Of a stretch of 64,000 bases of DNA, positions 50,981-59,570 are shown piece after piece. Numbering within the stretch: the stretch's first letter is position 1; each line of letters begins with the position of its first letter. Made by a program: the position numbers and the translations under genes. The notes under the pieces are model-generated. The model was not told where the DNA came from. It ran no database searches and was given only the letters and a program-made list of their open reading frames with translations. Source of the stretch: Bradyrhizobium iriomotense (GTDB lineage Bacteria; Pseudomonadota; Alphaproteobacteria; Rhizobiales; Xanthobacteraceae); contig NZ_BSOW01000012.1 of assembly GCF_030160715.1 (NCBI RefSeq), forward strand, positions 62,001-126,000. Reading direction: 5' to 3'.

Positions 50981-51499
50981 TCAGTTCCGCGCGATGATCT
51001 CGCGCTCGTCGCGATGAACCGGCAGATCGCGCGCGACGCCGGCGCGCCGGCGCACCAGGAATTTCGGACGGCGATCGCGGATCGCGTTGCGGCGGCGGCG
51101 CCGGGCTGCGGGATCGCGCCGTTTTTCGTCCAGCCGGGGCAGGGCGAAGATCTCGCTCCACATCGTCCACGCCTTCGCGATCTCCTCGGCATCGGCACTG
51201 ACGAGAAGCGGAACGGCGAGCGAAGGATCGCGATGCACGAGGACGAGCATTTGCGTGTCGTCGATGCCGCGGAGCGCAATGCCGGTGAAATCGCTGACGC
51301 GGACGTTGACGGCCATCTGCATGCCGCGCACGGCACGGCGCAGCACGACGCGTTCGCGATGAAGCTCGATCTGCCTGACATGGCCGTCGGCGCGCGGATC
51401 GTGCGCATCGAAACGGACCGGCAGAGAAAGAGGGTCGAGCCGCAAGGAGCGGCTCGACCCGGCGGGATTAGCCCCGCTTGTTGCTGTTTGACGCCTCAC
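50981..51499 (-). CDS. DUF6101-like hypothetical protein (172 aa)
   Basis: A soluble Arg-rich protein: MRRQTATSGANPAGSSRSLR, then LHRERVVLRRAVRGMQMAVN (about residue 47-66), ALRGIDDTQMLVLVHRDPSL and SADAEEIAKAWTMWSEIFAL. This last run is distinctive and I associate it with DUF6101. The C-terminal third is very basic (RRRRRNAIRDRRPKF). A GTG start is used with GGGGAG upstream. Function is unknown. Confidence 0.6.
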   Translation of the reverse strand: MRRQTATSGANPAGSSRSLRLDPLSLPVRFDAHDPRADGHVRQIELHRERVVLRRAVRGMQMAVNVRVSDFTGIALRGIDDTQMLVLVHRDPSLAVPLLVSADAEEIAKAWTMWSEIFALPRLDEKRRDPAARRRRRNAIRDRRPKFLVRRRAGVARDLPVHRDEREIIARN

Positions 51500-51606
51500 G
51501 GCTCTTAGTCTCCCCGCCGGGATTATGTTCCCGGTCGATGCGAGGACCTTAGCGCGAGGTGTTGCGGAAACCGCTTAAAAAGGCTGGTTAAGGAGGCGTC
51601 ACCGCT

Positions 51607-51643
51607 GCGCATGATTGACAAGACCTTGGCGCGCATGATTGAC
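51607..51643 (+). repeat. 13-bp direct repeat upstream of pmbA
   Basis: GCGCATGATTGAC occurs at 51607-51619 and again at 51631-51643, a 24-base period. It lies in the 278-base gap before pmbA, which otherwise shows no gene. Confidence 0.6.
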
Positions 51644-51777
51644 GGGACGTTGCGCGAAAGGCGAGAATCTGAGCTTTTCGTGGCCTGAAAATGCTTGAAG
51701 TCCGCTCCAATTGGGCACATCTGGTGGGCTTGGCCGCTACAGGCTTCGAAACCGCCAATCCCGACAGGATTTCGTTC

Positions 51778-53175
51778 GTGAACGCTTCACCATCCGCAAG
51801 CTCGACGCTTTCGTCCAAGGCCAACCGCGACCTGTTCGATCAGTCCGCACTTTCAGATCTCGCGCAGCGGCTGGTTGAGGCGGCCAAGCGTGCCGGCGCG
51901 GACGCGGCCGATGCCGTTGCCGTGCGCGGCATCTCGCAGGGCGTCGAGGTCCGTGACGGCCGCGTCGAGGAATCCGAGCGCTCCGAGGGCGACGATGTCG
52001 GCCTGCGCGTGCTGGTCGGCCAGCGCCAGGCGGTGGTCTCGACCAACGATGTCAGCGGTGACGCCGTGACCAAGCTCGCGGAACGCGCGGTTGCGATGGC
52101 GAAGGTCGCGCCAACAGACAAATATGTCGGCCTCGCCGATCCCGCGCTGCTCGCGCGCGACTTCCCCGATCTCGATCTGCTCGATCCCGACGTGCCTGCG
52201 ACCGCCGAGCTCGAGCGGCGCGCGCTGGAAGCGGAAGCCGCGGCGCTCGCCGTGAAAGGCGTGACGAAATCCGGCGGCGCGTCGGCCTCTGCCGGCATCG
52301 GCGGCATGGTGCTGGTGACCAGCACCGGTTTCCACGGCTCTTACCTGCGCTCCAGCCAGGGCATCTCGGCCACCGCCATTACCGGCGAAGGCACGAGCAT
52401 GGAGCGTGACTACGATTTCACCTCGGCGCCGCATGCCGTCGATCTGTTGTCGCCGGAAACCGTCGGCCGCTCCGCTGGCGAGCGCACCGTGGCGCGCTTC
52501 AATCCGCGCAAGGTCGAGACCTGCAAAGTGCCCGTCGTGTTCGATCCGCGCGTCGCGGGCTCGCTGGTCGGCCATCTCGTCGGTGCCATCAACGGCGCTT
52601 CGATCGCGCGCAAGACCAGCTTTTTGAAGGACAAGCTCGGCCAGCAGCTCTTTGCGAAAAATATCCGCATCATCGACGATCCCCTGCGCAAGCGCGGCCT
52701 GCGCTCGCAGACCTTCGACGCCGAAGGCGTCGCGGTAAAGAGCCAGGCGCTGGTCGACGAGGGCGTGCTGACGACGTGGCTGCTCGACTGCGCGACCGCG
52801 CGCGAGCTCGGGCTTGTGACCACCGGCCACGCCCATCGCGGCGTCTCCTCCTCGCCTTCGCCGGGGCCGTACAATCTGCATCTCGAAGCCGGAACGCCGA
52901 CACCGGCCGAGCTGATCTCCGACATCGCCCAGGGCTTCTACGTCACCGACCTGATCGGCTCCGGCGTCAACGGCGTCACCGGCGACTACAGCCGCGGCGC
53001 CTCCGGCTTCTGGATCGAGAACGGCAAGACCACCTATCCCGTCAGCGAGGTCACGATCGCGGGCCACCTGTTCGAGATCTTCAAGTCGATGCAGCCGGCC
53101 AACGATCTTCAGTTCCGCTACGGCATCAATGCGCCGACCGTGCGCATCGAGGGTTTGACGCTTGGCGGACGCTGA
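51778..53175 (+). CDS. pmbA: Metallopeptidase subunit PmbA/TldE
   Basis: A 465-residue TldE-type protein. GISQGVEVRDGRVEESERSEG (about residue 43) is the N-terminal strand of the family. The C-terminal half has VFDPRVAGSLVGHLVGAING, HAHRGVSSSPSPGPYNLHLE and SGVNGVTGDYSRGASGFWIENG. As expected for TldE, no HExxxH zinc site is present; that lies in TldD, which is not in this window. The pair degrades or matures small peptides. The GTG at 51778 with AGGA upstream is preferred over an ATG at 51691. It overlaps the next gene by 14 bases. Confidence 0.93.
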   Translation: MNASPSASSTLSSKANRDLFDQSALSDLAQRLVEAAKRAGADAADAVAVRGISQGVEVRDGRVEESERSEGDDVGLRVLVGQRQAVVSTNDVSGDAVTKLAERAVAMAKVAPTDKYVGLADPALLARDFPDLDLLDPDVPATAELERRALEAEAAALAVKGVTKSGGASASAGIGGMVLVTSTGFHGSYLRSSQGISATAITGEGTSMERDYDFTSAPHAVDLLSPETVGRSAGERTVARFNPRKVETCKVPVVFDPRVAGSLVGHLVGAINGASIARKTSFLKDKLGQQLFAKNIRIIDDPLRKRGLRSQTFDAEGVAVKSQALVDEGVLTTWLLDCATARELGLVTTGHAHRGVSSSPSPGPYNLHLEAGTPTPAELISDIAQGFYVTDLIGSGVNGVTGDYSRGASGFWIENGKTTYPVSEVTIAGHLFEIFKSMQPANDLQFRYGINAPTVRIEGLTLGGR

Positions 53176-53980
53176 CGCGAGCTCGATCGACCAGACCATC
53201 CTGAAACGCGACGCGGCGCTGCTGAAGGATACGGTGCGGGAAGCTGGGAGCCTCGCTCATGCGATGTTCCGCACCGAGCTGAAGAAGTGGATCAAGGGCG
53301 CCTCCTCGCCGGTCTCGGAAGCCGACATCGCCGTCAATGATCTCCTCGAAGCGCGCCTGCGCGCTGCGACGCCGGACTATGGCTGGCTCTCGGAGGAGAG
53401 CGCAGACGACGCGGCGCGGCTCGAGCGGCGCCTGGTCTGGGTGGTCGATCCCATCGACGGCACGCGCAACTATCTCAATGGCCATGACGACTGGTGCGTC
53501 AGCGTGGCGCTGGTCGAGAATGCTTCGCCCGTGCTCGCCGCGGTCTTTGCGCCGACGACCGGCGAGTTCTTCTTCGCTGCGCGCGGACGCGGCACGACCT
53601 TGAACGATGTGCCCGTGCGGGCGACGCAAGGGTCGGAGCTCGATTTCTCCCGGGTTGCCGGGCCGAAGCCGCTGGTCGAGCGCCTCAAGCCGTCGCTGGG
53701 CGAGATCACGCTGCATCCGCGTATAGGCTCGCTGGCGCTCCGCCTCTGCCGGGTCGCCCACGGCGCGCTCGATGCGGCTTTTGCGGGGGGCAACAGCCAT
53801 GACTGGGACCTTGCGGCGGCCGATTTGATCGTGCAGGAAGCGGATGGTAGGATGAGCGACCTCTCCGGAGATCCCCTCCTCTATAATCGCCGGGAAGTGG
53901 CGCACGGGGTGCTGGTGGCCGCGGGCCGCGATCGTCATGCGAACATTGTCGCGCATTTTCGAAAGCGCCCCTTGCCCTGA
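53162..53980 (+). CDS. Inositol monophosphatase family phosphatase
   Basis: A 272-residue lithium-sensitive-type phosphatase. SPVSEADIAVNDLLEARL (about residue 50), LSEESADDAARLE with the first Glu, VDPIDGTRNYLNGHDDWCVS (about 95-114) with the metal-binding DPIDG, and SHDWDLAAADLIVQEADG (about 210-227) are all present. Substrates may include inositol phosphates, 3',5'-bisphosphate nucleotides or sugar phosphates. It uses a TTG start inside the end of pmbA, so coupling is likely. Next comes DUF4170. Confidence 0.9.
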   Translation: MADADASSIDQTILKRDAALLKDTVREAGSLAHAMFRTELKKWIKGASSPVSEADIAVNDLLEARLRAATPDYGWLSEESADDAARLERRLVWVVDPIDGTRNYLNGHDDWCVSVALVENASPVLAAVFAPTTGEFFFAARGRGTTLNDVPVRATQGSELDFSRVAGPKPLVERLKPSLGEITLHPRIGSLALRLCRVAHGALDAAFAGGNSHDWDLAAADLIVQEADGRMSDLSGDPLLYNRREVAHGVLVAAGRDRHANIVAHFRKRPLP

Positions 53981-54039
53981 GCGCGTCCGTTGTGCTTATC
54001 GATCACTGCTTGCCGGGCAGCTCGTTAGGAAGAAAACCC

Positions 54040-54288
54040 ATGCCAGATAGTGCCCCGCAACAACTGCTTCATCTCGTCATCGGTGGCGAACTGCTCGATC
54101 TCGAGCACAACACCTTCAAGAACCTGGACGACGTCGAGATCGTCGGCCTTTATCCGAACTATGCGACGGCTCACGCCGCCTGGCGGGCCAAGGCGCAGAT
54201 GACCGTCGACAACGCCCAGATGCGCTATTTCATCGTTCACCTCCACCGGCTGCTCGACCCGGATCAAGAATCGAAGCAGGCGCGTTGA
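54040..54288 (+). CDS. DUF4170 family protein
   Basis: An 82-residue protein. LLHLVIGGELLDLEHNTFKN and VEIVGLYPNYATAHAAWRAK, then MRYFIVHLHRLLDPDQ, match the small DUF4170 family, found in alphaproteobacteria next to lipid A genes. AGGAAGA precedes the ATG at 54040. Its stop codon overlaps the next gene's TTG start. Function is unknown; context suggests a role in outer-membrane lipid synthesis (inference). Confidence 0.88.
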   Translation: MPDSAPQQLLHLVIGGELLDLEHNTFKNLDDVEIVGLYPNYATAHAAWRAKAQMTVDNAQMRYFIVHLHRLLDPDQESKQAR

Positions 54289-54998
54289 AAAGACTGCTTC
54301 GCAATACGCTGCGAAGCAGCTTCGTTCAGCGTGCCGTCGGGTTCCTGGCGGCCGAATATCTGCGTCTGGTCTGGCGGACCAACAAGTTCACGTTCGATCC
54401 GCCGGACGTTTATGGCCAGGTCGAGCCGCGGATTCCGGCGATCTTCGCCTTCTGGCACGGCCAGCATTTCCTGACGCCGTTCATCAAGAACAAGGAATCC
54501 TACCGGGCCAAGGTCCTGATCTCCCGGCACCGCGACGGCGAGTTCAACGCCATCGCGGTGGAGCGGCTCGGCATCGGCACCATTCGCGGCTCCGGCGACC
54601 ATGGCGGCGCTTTCCACCGCAAAGGTGGTGTCGGGGCCTTCAGGGAAATGGTGCAGTCGCTCCAGGACAACTATAATGTGGCACTCACTGCCGATGTCCC
54701 GAAGCGCGCGCGCGTGGCCGGGCTCGGCATCATCATGCTGGCAAGGGAATCAGGGCGGCCGATCATGCCCTTCGCGATGGCGACCAGCCGCTACATCCGG
54801 CTCAAGAACTGGGATCGCACCACCATCAATTTGCCATTTGGGCGAGGCGCATTGGTGGGCATCAAGGAAATCAACGTCCCGCCGGACGCCGACGCCGCCA
54901 CCATGGAGGCGCTGCGACAGGAGCTGGAGGAGACGTTGAACGAAGCGACCCGCCGCGCCTATGCACAACTCGGCCGCCCGGAACCGGACCATGCCTAA
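54285..54998 (+). CDS. DUF374 lysophospholipid acyltransferase family protein
   Basis: A 237-residue inner-membrane-associated acyltransferase-like protein. IFAFWHGQHFLTPFIKNKES (about residue 52) contains the catalytic-type His in HGQ. VLISRHRDGEFNAIAVERLG and IRGSGDHGGAFHRKGGVGAF (about 85-125) are DUF374 hallmarks, and LTADVPKRARVAGLGIIMLA follows. Members share the LPLAT fold and cluster with waaA. A TTG start overlapping the DUF4170 stop is used, and waaA starts before its stop codon. Confidence 0.9.
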   Translation: MKRLLRNTLRSSFVQRAVGFLAAEYLRLVWRTNKFTFDPPDVYGQVEPRIPAIFAFWHGQHFLTPFIKNKESYRAKVLISRHRDGEFNAIAVERLGIGTIRGSGDHGGAFHRKGGVGAFREMVQSLQDNYNVALTADVPKRARVAGLGIIMLARESGRPIMPFAMATSRYIRLKNWDRTTINLPFGRGALVGIKEINVPPDADAATMEALRQELEETLNEATRRAYAQLGRPEPDHA

Positions 54999-56295
54999 TT
55001 CACTGCCGATGACGCTGCGGATGTACCAGCGGCTGTCATCCGGCCTGGTGCCGCTCGCGCCTGCGCTGATCAAGCGCCGGCTCAGGCAAGGCAAGGAGGA
55101 CCCGGCCCGCGTCGGCGAGCGGCGCGGCCTCAGCGATGACGTGCGGCCCCACGGTCCGCTGGTCTGGATCCACGGCGCGAGCGTCGGCGAGGTGCTGGCC
55201 GCAGCTGCGCTCGTCCAGCGGCTGCGCGACCTCAATTTGCGCATCCTGCTGACGTCAGGCACCGTGACCTCGGCCGCGGTGGTGGCCAAGCGCTTTCCGC
55301 CCGACGTCATCCACCAATACGTGCCGTACGATTCGCCGCGCTACGTCGCGCGCTTCCTCGATCACTGGCAGCCGTCGCTGGCCCTGTTCATCGAATCCGA
55401 TCTGTGGCCGAACCTGATCCTGGCGGGTGCCGCGCGGCGCGTGCCGATGGTCCTGATCAACGGGCGGATGTCGCCGCGCTCCTTCCCGCGCTGGCGGCGG
55501 GTGCAGGGGACGATCTCCGCGCTGCTCTCCAAGTTCGACATTTGCCTTGCGCAGTCGAAGACCGACGCCGAGCGCTTTGCCGCGCTCGGCAGCCAGAACG
55601 TCGTCACCACGGGCAACCTCAAGCTCGACGTGCCGGGCCCGCCCGCCGATCCCGCAAAACTCGAGCGGCTGATGGCGGTGACGCGGGGACGTCCCATCAT
55701 CGTCGCGGCCTCGACCCATCCGGGCGAGGACGAGATGCTGATCTCGGCGCATCGCACGCTCGCCGGCTTCTTCCCCTCGCTCCTGACCGTGATCGTGCCG
55801 CGCCATCCCGATCGCGGCGCGTCGATATCGGGGTTGATCACGGCGGCGGGCCTGAAGGGCGGCCAGCGCTCACGCGAGGAGCTGCCGACGGCTGCGACCG
55901 ACATCTATGTCGCCGACACCATGGGCGAGCTCGGCCTGTTCTACCGTCTGTCGCCGATCGTGTTCATGGGCAAGTCGCTGGCCGGGCATGGCGGTCAGAA
56001 CCCGATCGAAGCGATCAAGCTCGGCGCTGCCGTCGTCCACGGACCGCACGTCGCTAATTTCACCGAGCTCTACGAGGCGCTCGATAAAAGCGGCGGCGCG
56101 CGCGTGGCAGAGACGCAAGAGGCGCTGGTGAAACAACTCGGGCAATTGCTGGCCGATCCCGCGGTGTGCGAGACCGTGCATCAAGCGGGCGCCGGCGTGG
56201 TCGAGCGGCTTGGCGGCGCGCTGGATCGCACGCTGGTGGCGCTCGAGCCCTATCTGCTTCAGCTCCGGCTCGAGATGGGAGCCGCCAATGCGTGA
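54991..56295 (+). CDS. waaA: 3-deoxy-D-manno-octulosonic-acid transferase WaaA
   Basis: A 434-residue GT30 enzyme. VWIHGASVGEVLAAAALVQR (about residue 50) with catalytic Glu, LRILLTSGTVTSAAVVAKRF, FIESDLWPNLILAGAARRVP and the C-terminal FMGKSLAGHGGQNPIEAIKL are the KdtA signatures. It adds Kdo to lipid IVA on the inner membrane. The ATG at 54991 overlaps the preceding gene by eight bases; a second ATG at 55009 is possible. lpxK overlaps its stop. Confidence 0.95.
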   Translation: MPNSLPMTLRMYQRLSSGLVPLAPALIKRRLRQGKEDPARVGERRGLSDDVRPHGPLVWIHGASVGEVLAAAALVQRLRDLNLRILLTSGTVTSAAVVAKRFPPDVIHQYVPYDSPRYVARFLDHWQPSLALFIESDLWPNLILAGAARRVPMVLINGRMSPRSFPRWRRVQGTISALLSKFDICLAQSKTDAERFAALGSQNVVTTGNLKLDVPGPPADPAKLERLMAVTRGRPIIVAASTHPGEDEMLISAHRTLAGFFPSLLTVIVPRHPDRGASISGLITAAGLKGGQRSREELPTAATDIYVADTMGELGLFYRLSPIVFMGKSLAGHGGQNPIEAIKLGAAVVHGPHVANFTELYEALDKSGGARVAETQEALVKQLGQLLADPAVCETVHQAGAGVVERLGGALDRTLVALEPYLLQLRLEMGAANA

Positions 56296-57304
56296 GCCGG
56301 CCTTCTGGTACCGGCCACGTTCGTTCAAGTCGCATTTCCTACGGCCGCTCGGCGCGCTCTATGGCGCGATCGCCGAGCGTCGCATGATGCGCAAGGGCTT
56401 TGATGCCGGCATTCCCGTGCTCTGCGTCGGCAACTACCATGTCGGCGGCGCCGGCAAGACGCCGACGGTGCTGGCGCTGACCAAATTGCTGCGCGCACTC
56501 GGCGAATCTCCGATCGTGCTCAGCCGCGGCTATGGCGGGCGCTTGCAAGGGCCGGTGATGGTCGACGCTGCTGGGCACAGTGCGGCCGACGTCGGCGACG
56601 AGCCGCTGATGATGGTGCGCGAGGTGCCGGTTGTGGTGGCGCGCGACCGCCTCGACGGCGTCGCGCTTGCGAGGTCGCGAGGAGCGACCGTGATCCTGAT
56701 GGATGACGGCTTCCAGAATCCGCGCATCCTGAAGGATGCCTCGCTCATCGTGATCGACAGCGCGCGCGGGATCGGCAACGGCAAGGTGTTTCCCGCAGGT
56801 CCCCTGCGCGCGCCGCTGAAAATGCAGATGTCGCGCACCGACGCGCTTGTCCTGATCGGCGACGGACAGGCCGCGGACGATATTGCCGCCGAGATCACAG
56901 CGCGCGGAAAACCGGTGCTGCGCGCGCGCCTGAAGCCGGAGGCTGCGTCGGTGGCAAGCCTGTTCGGCAAACCGGTGCTCGCCTTCGCCGGCATCGGCGA
57001 TCCCGAGCGCTTCTTCCGCACGCTGCGCGCCAGCGGCGTCGAGGTCGCGCGCACGCGTCCTTTCGCCGATCATCACATGTTCTCGAAGGCCGAGATCGAT
57101 GCGCTGGTGGATGAGGCAAGCCGCGAGCAGCTCACGCTCGTCACCACCGAGAAGGACCTCGCGCGCCTGCGCGGCATGGCGGGCCTTGCCGCCGACATCG
57201 TGCCGTTCGCGGTCACGCTGGAATTCGACGATACGCCAAGCCTGCGCAGTTTCGTCAGCGATCGCCTGTTCAAGGCGCGGGAGAGAAACTTCGCGGGGCG
57301 CTAA
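56288..57304 (+). CDS. lpxK: Tetraacyldisaccharide 4'-kinase LpxK
   Basis: A 338-residue LpxK. The unusual N-terminal P-loop is VGNYHVGGAGKTPTVLALTK (about residues 47-66). VLSRGYGGRLQGPVMVD, ATVILMDDGFQNPRILKDAS with the catalytic Asp-Gly-x-Gln region, and FAGIGDPERFFRTLRA follow. It phosphorylates the lipid A disaccharide at the inner membrane, completing lipid IVA before WaaA. It overlaps waaA by eight bases. After its stop lies a palindromic repeat. Confidence 0.95.
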   Translation: MREPAFWYRPRSFKSHFLRPLGALYGAIAERRMMRKGFDAGIPVLCVGNYHVGGAGKTPTVLALTKLLRALGESPIVLSRGYGGRLQGPVMVDAAGHSAADVGDEPLMMVREVPVVVARDRLDGVALARSRGATVILMDDGFQNPRILKDASLIVIDSARGIGNGKVFPAGPLRAPLKMQMSRTDALVLIGDGQAADDIAAEITARGKPVLRARLKPEAASVASLFGKPVLAFAGIGDPERFFRTLRASGVEVARTRPFADHHMFSKAEIDALVDEASREQLTLVTTEKDLARLRGMAGLAADIVPFAVTLEFDDTPSLRSFVSDRLFKARERNFAGR

Positions 57305-57314
57305 ATTCTCCGGT

Positions 57315-57435
57315 GTCGTCCTGGCGAAAGACAGGACCCAGTACCCCGAATGTTTGTTCTTGAATTCAATGCGGCCCTGATCATCGCCACACATACAGCA
57401 GTGGTAATGGACCCTGGCTTTCGCCAGGGGGCGAC
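57315..57435. repeat. Palindromic intergenic repeat after lpxK
   Basis: CCTGGCGAAAG (57320-57330) and CTTTCGCCAGG (57418-57428) are perfect inverted arms about 90 bases apart, with GGACCCAG/GGACCCTGG just inside. This is a typical rhizobial intergenic repeat. Confidence 0.8.
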
Positions 57436-57508
57436 CATGGGGATGGTTCATTCACGCGACGTTCATCGCCAGGCTCCTATCGGTTTGCGCTCGAACAGGA
57501 GAATTCGC

Positions 57509-57820
57509 GTGAAGCTGTCGTCGATCGCCCTCGCGACCGGTCTTGTGTGTCTGATCGTCGCTTCCGTGTCCGCGCAGACGTCGTCGCCGGCTGCCCCGAG
57601 CAGTCCGACGAGCACGGTGCCGGTTCCGGCGACCAAGCGCGTCACGTGCCTTGCCACGACGGCGAGCCTGAAGGGCCAGGACAAGCGCGACCAGATGCAG
57701 CTTTGCATGGCGCAGGCGCGCGTCGACTGCCTCAAGCAGGCGATCGATCAGAAGGTCGTCGGCGAGCCCAGGAAGGATTTCGTCAAGAGCTGCGTGGGGA
57801 TGGAAAGTGCGGAGCAGTAG
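57509..57820 (+). CDS. Secreted PsiF-like small protein
   Basis: A 103-residue product starting at a GTG with AGGAGAAT upstream. The signal peptide is MKLSSIALATGLVCLIVASV (first codon GTG read as Met), cleaved after VSAQ. The mature part has CLATTASLKGQDKRDQMQLC and CLKQAIDQKVVGEPRKDFVK followed by SC. The latter resembles a PsiF repeat (Cys, Lys-rich, RK-x-F, Cys). Its role is unknown, and PsiF membership is moderate. Confidence 0.65.
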   Translation: MKLSSIALATGLVCLIVASVSAQTSSPAAPSSPTSTVPVPATKRVTCLATTASLKGQDKRDQMQLCMAQARVDCLKQAIDQKVVGEPRKDFVKSCVGMESAEQ

Positions 57821-57836
57821 ATGCGGTCCGCGGCCA

Positions 57837-58064
57837 TCACTCCTGCGACTTCAGAGCGCGCGGATAATGCCGTTGCAGCACGGCGGCCGGCTGGGCGTAG
57901 GCTTCTTGCAGGTCGACGCTCCAGTATTTCAGCTCGTCGAGCGGGATCCGCGTGTCGGTCACGGCGCAGCGCACATAGGTCCCCGGCGAGATCACGCGGA
58001 AATCGCCGTCCAGATATTGCACCTGCGCTTCGCCATGGCCCGAGGGGCCGAACTTGTTCAGCAC
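57837..58064 (-). CDS. DUF2093 family protein
   Basis: A 75-residue protein: MLNKFGPSGHGEAQVQYLDG, FRVISPGTYVRCAVTDTRIP and LDELKYWSVDLQEAYA are the full DUF2093 domain, conserved in alphaproteobacteria and of unknown function. The single Cys and the Pro-Leu-Asp-Glu run are typical. In many genomes it lies near xseA, as here (1.6 kb away). It converges with the PsiF-like gene, 16 bases apart. Confidence 0.92.
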   Translation of the reverse strand: MLNKFGPSGHGEAQVQYLDGDFRVISPGTYVRCAVTDTRIPLDELKYWSVDLQEAYAQPAAVLQRHYPRALKSQE

Positions 58065-58231
58065 GGTCGATCGTCTCCGTGGAAGCCCGCGTGAGGGGCG
58101 TGATTTGGTGGATTTCGATCTAGCATAGATAGGGTCGCTTGTCCGCCCGTTAAACCCACCGATTTGTGATGTTTTGCAGGCATTTCAGCGTGATAATTCT
58201 GCGGCGAAGGATCGTTGGTCCCGGTCCGCTC

Positions 58232-59080
58232 ATGACCCGGCAGTCTCCGATGCGCCTTCTGTTCACCGTCCTCTTCGCAATGCTCCTGATGTCGGCCGCT
58301 CGCGCCGCGCCCGCGCTCGCGCCGCAGGCGATCGAGATTCCGCTCGCGTCGGGAGCACTGCACGCGCAGCTCTACAAGCCTGACGGCGATGGTCCGTTTC
58401 CGACCGTGATTGCGCTCCATGGCTGCGGCGGTCTCGGCGGCCATTCCGATCCCGTGCTGCCGCGCTACCGCGACTGGACCGAGCAACTGCTCAAGGCCGG
58501 CAACGCGGTGCTGTGGCCCGACAGCTACGGCTCGCGCGAGCTCGGGCCGCAATGCCGTGTCAAGGACGTTCACGTCAAGGCGCGGCGCGAGCGTGTCGCC
58601 GACATCGCGGCGGCGCGCAGCTGGCTGATGAAGCAGCCCTGGGTCGCGCGCGACCGCGTCAGCCTGATCGGCTGGGCCAACGGCGCGAGCGCGCTGCTCT
58701 GGGCCGTGCGTCCGCAAAACGCCGGCCGTGACGGTGCGCCGGATTTTCGCGCCGCGATCGCGTTCTATCCGGACTGCCGCATCTCGGCCGGGCTCGGCTG
58801 GAGCACGCGCGTGCCGACGCTGCTGCTGATCGGCGGCAAGGACGACATCTCCTCGCCGCCGGCCTGCCGCCAGATGGTGGACGGCGCCTACGGCCGCAGC
58901 GCGCTCGCGCGCATCGTGGTCTATCCCGGCGCCTATCACGATTTCGACCGCGCCAACCTGCCGCTGCACGCGCCTGCCAGTAGCCCCGACGTGGCAACGC
59001 CCGATCGCGGCCATCTCGGCACCGACACCGAGGCCCGCGCGGATTCGCAGAAGCAGGTCGCCGAATGGCTGGCGCGGTGA
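58232..59080 (+). CDS. Dienelactone-hydrolase-like protein lacking the nucleophile
   Basis: A 282-residue secreted alpha/beta-hydrolase fold (signal MRLLFTVLFAMLLMSAARAA). The oxyanion region TVIALHGCGGLGG (about residue 58) and the acid-His regions LLIGGKDDISSP and YPGAYHDFDRANL are present. However, the nucleophile elbow reads LIGWANGASALL, with Ala149 where Cys or Ser is expected (codon at 58676-58678). Unless another residue substitutes, hydrolysis should be lost. The start may instead be the ATG at 58250. Confidence 0.83.
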   Translation: MTRQSPMRLLFTVLFAMLLMSAARAAPALAPQAIEIPLASGALHAQLYKPDGDGPFPTVIALHGCGGLGGHSDPVLPRYRDWTEQLLKAGNAVLWPDSYGSRELGPQCRVKDVHVKARRERVADIAAARSWLMKQPWVARDRVSLIGWANGASALLWAVRPQNAGRDGAPDFRAAIAFYPDCRISAGLGWSTRVPTLLLIGGKDDISSPPACRQMVDGAYGRSALARIVVYPGAYHDFDRANLPLHAPASSPDVATPDRGHLGTDTEARADSQKQVAEWLAR

Positions 59081-59098
59081 GGGACGCGCTGTAGGTCC

Positions 59099-59169
59099 CG
59101 TAGCTCGGATGAGCGTAGCGATATCCGGGAAGGCCGGTCCCGCATGTCGCTGCGCTCATGCGGGCTACG
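59099..59169. repeat. Palindromic intergenic repeat
   Basis: CGTAGC (59099-59104) and GCTACG (59164-59169) bound an imperfect stem with ATGAGCG and CGCTCAT inside. It is a rhizobial dispersed repeat that follows the DLH-like gene. The region to 59375 holds no recognisable larger gene. Confidence 0.8.
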
Positions 59170-59375
59170 CGTCTATCCCGGCCTGCTGGCACTTCGCCAA
59201 GCGGGGCCGCCCGAGGAACAATTTGGCAGCGGACAGCCCCGCATCGACCACCGCCCTGCACAGGTCGTCATGGCCGACACCGCGAGCTACGGATCGTGCA
59301 AGATGCCGGTTTCAGCGCCGATCCTGCGGCCGCGTGTCATAGTTCGACCATGATGTCGGCTAAACGCCATTCGTC

Positions 59376-59525
59376 ATGATGAACCGCTTCGTCCTGTTCT
59401 CCTCCGCACTGGTCGTCTTCACCATCGCGATCCTGCTCTATGAGGCCCACGCCGGCGCCCCGATGGCCGCACCGGAACATTGCGGCTTCTGGACCACGAT
59501 GGATGCGGGATTGTCGTGCCGGTAG
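59376..59525 (+). CDS. Small exported protein (49 aa)
   Basis: A 49-residue frame: MMNRFVLFSSALVVFTIAIL is a signal-like helix, then YEAHAGAPMAAPEHCGFWTT and a short tail with a second Cys. Small proteins of this layout occur in Bradyrhizobium. No clear ribosome site precedes the ATG, which lowers confidence. Confidence 0.4.
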   Translation: MMNRFVLFSSALVVFTIAILLYEAHAGAPMAAPEHCGFWTTMDAGLSCR

Positions 59526-59570
59526 GCGAAGGCGCGCGACGTCATCTCTGACTGCGCGCCTCATTTTCAG

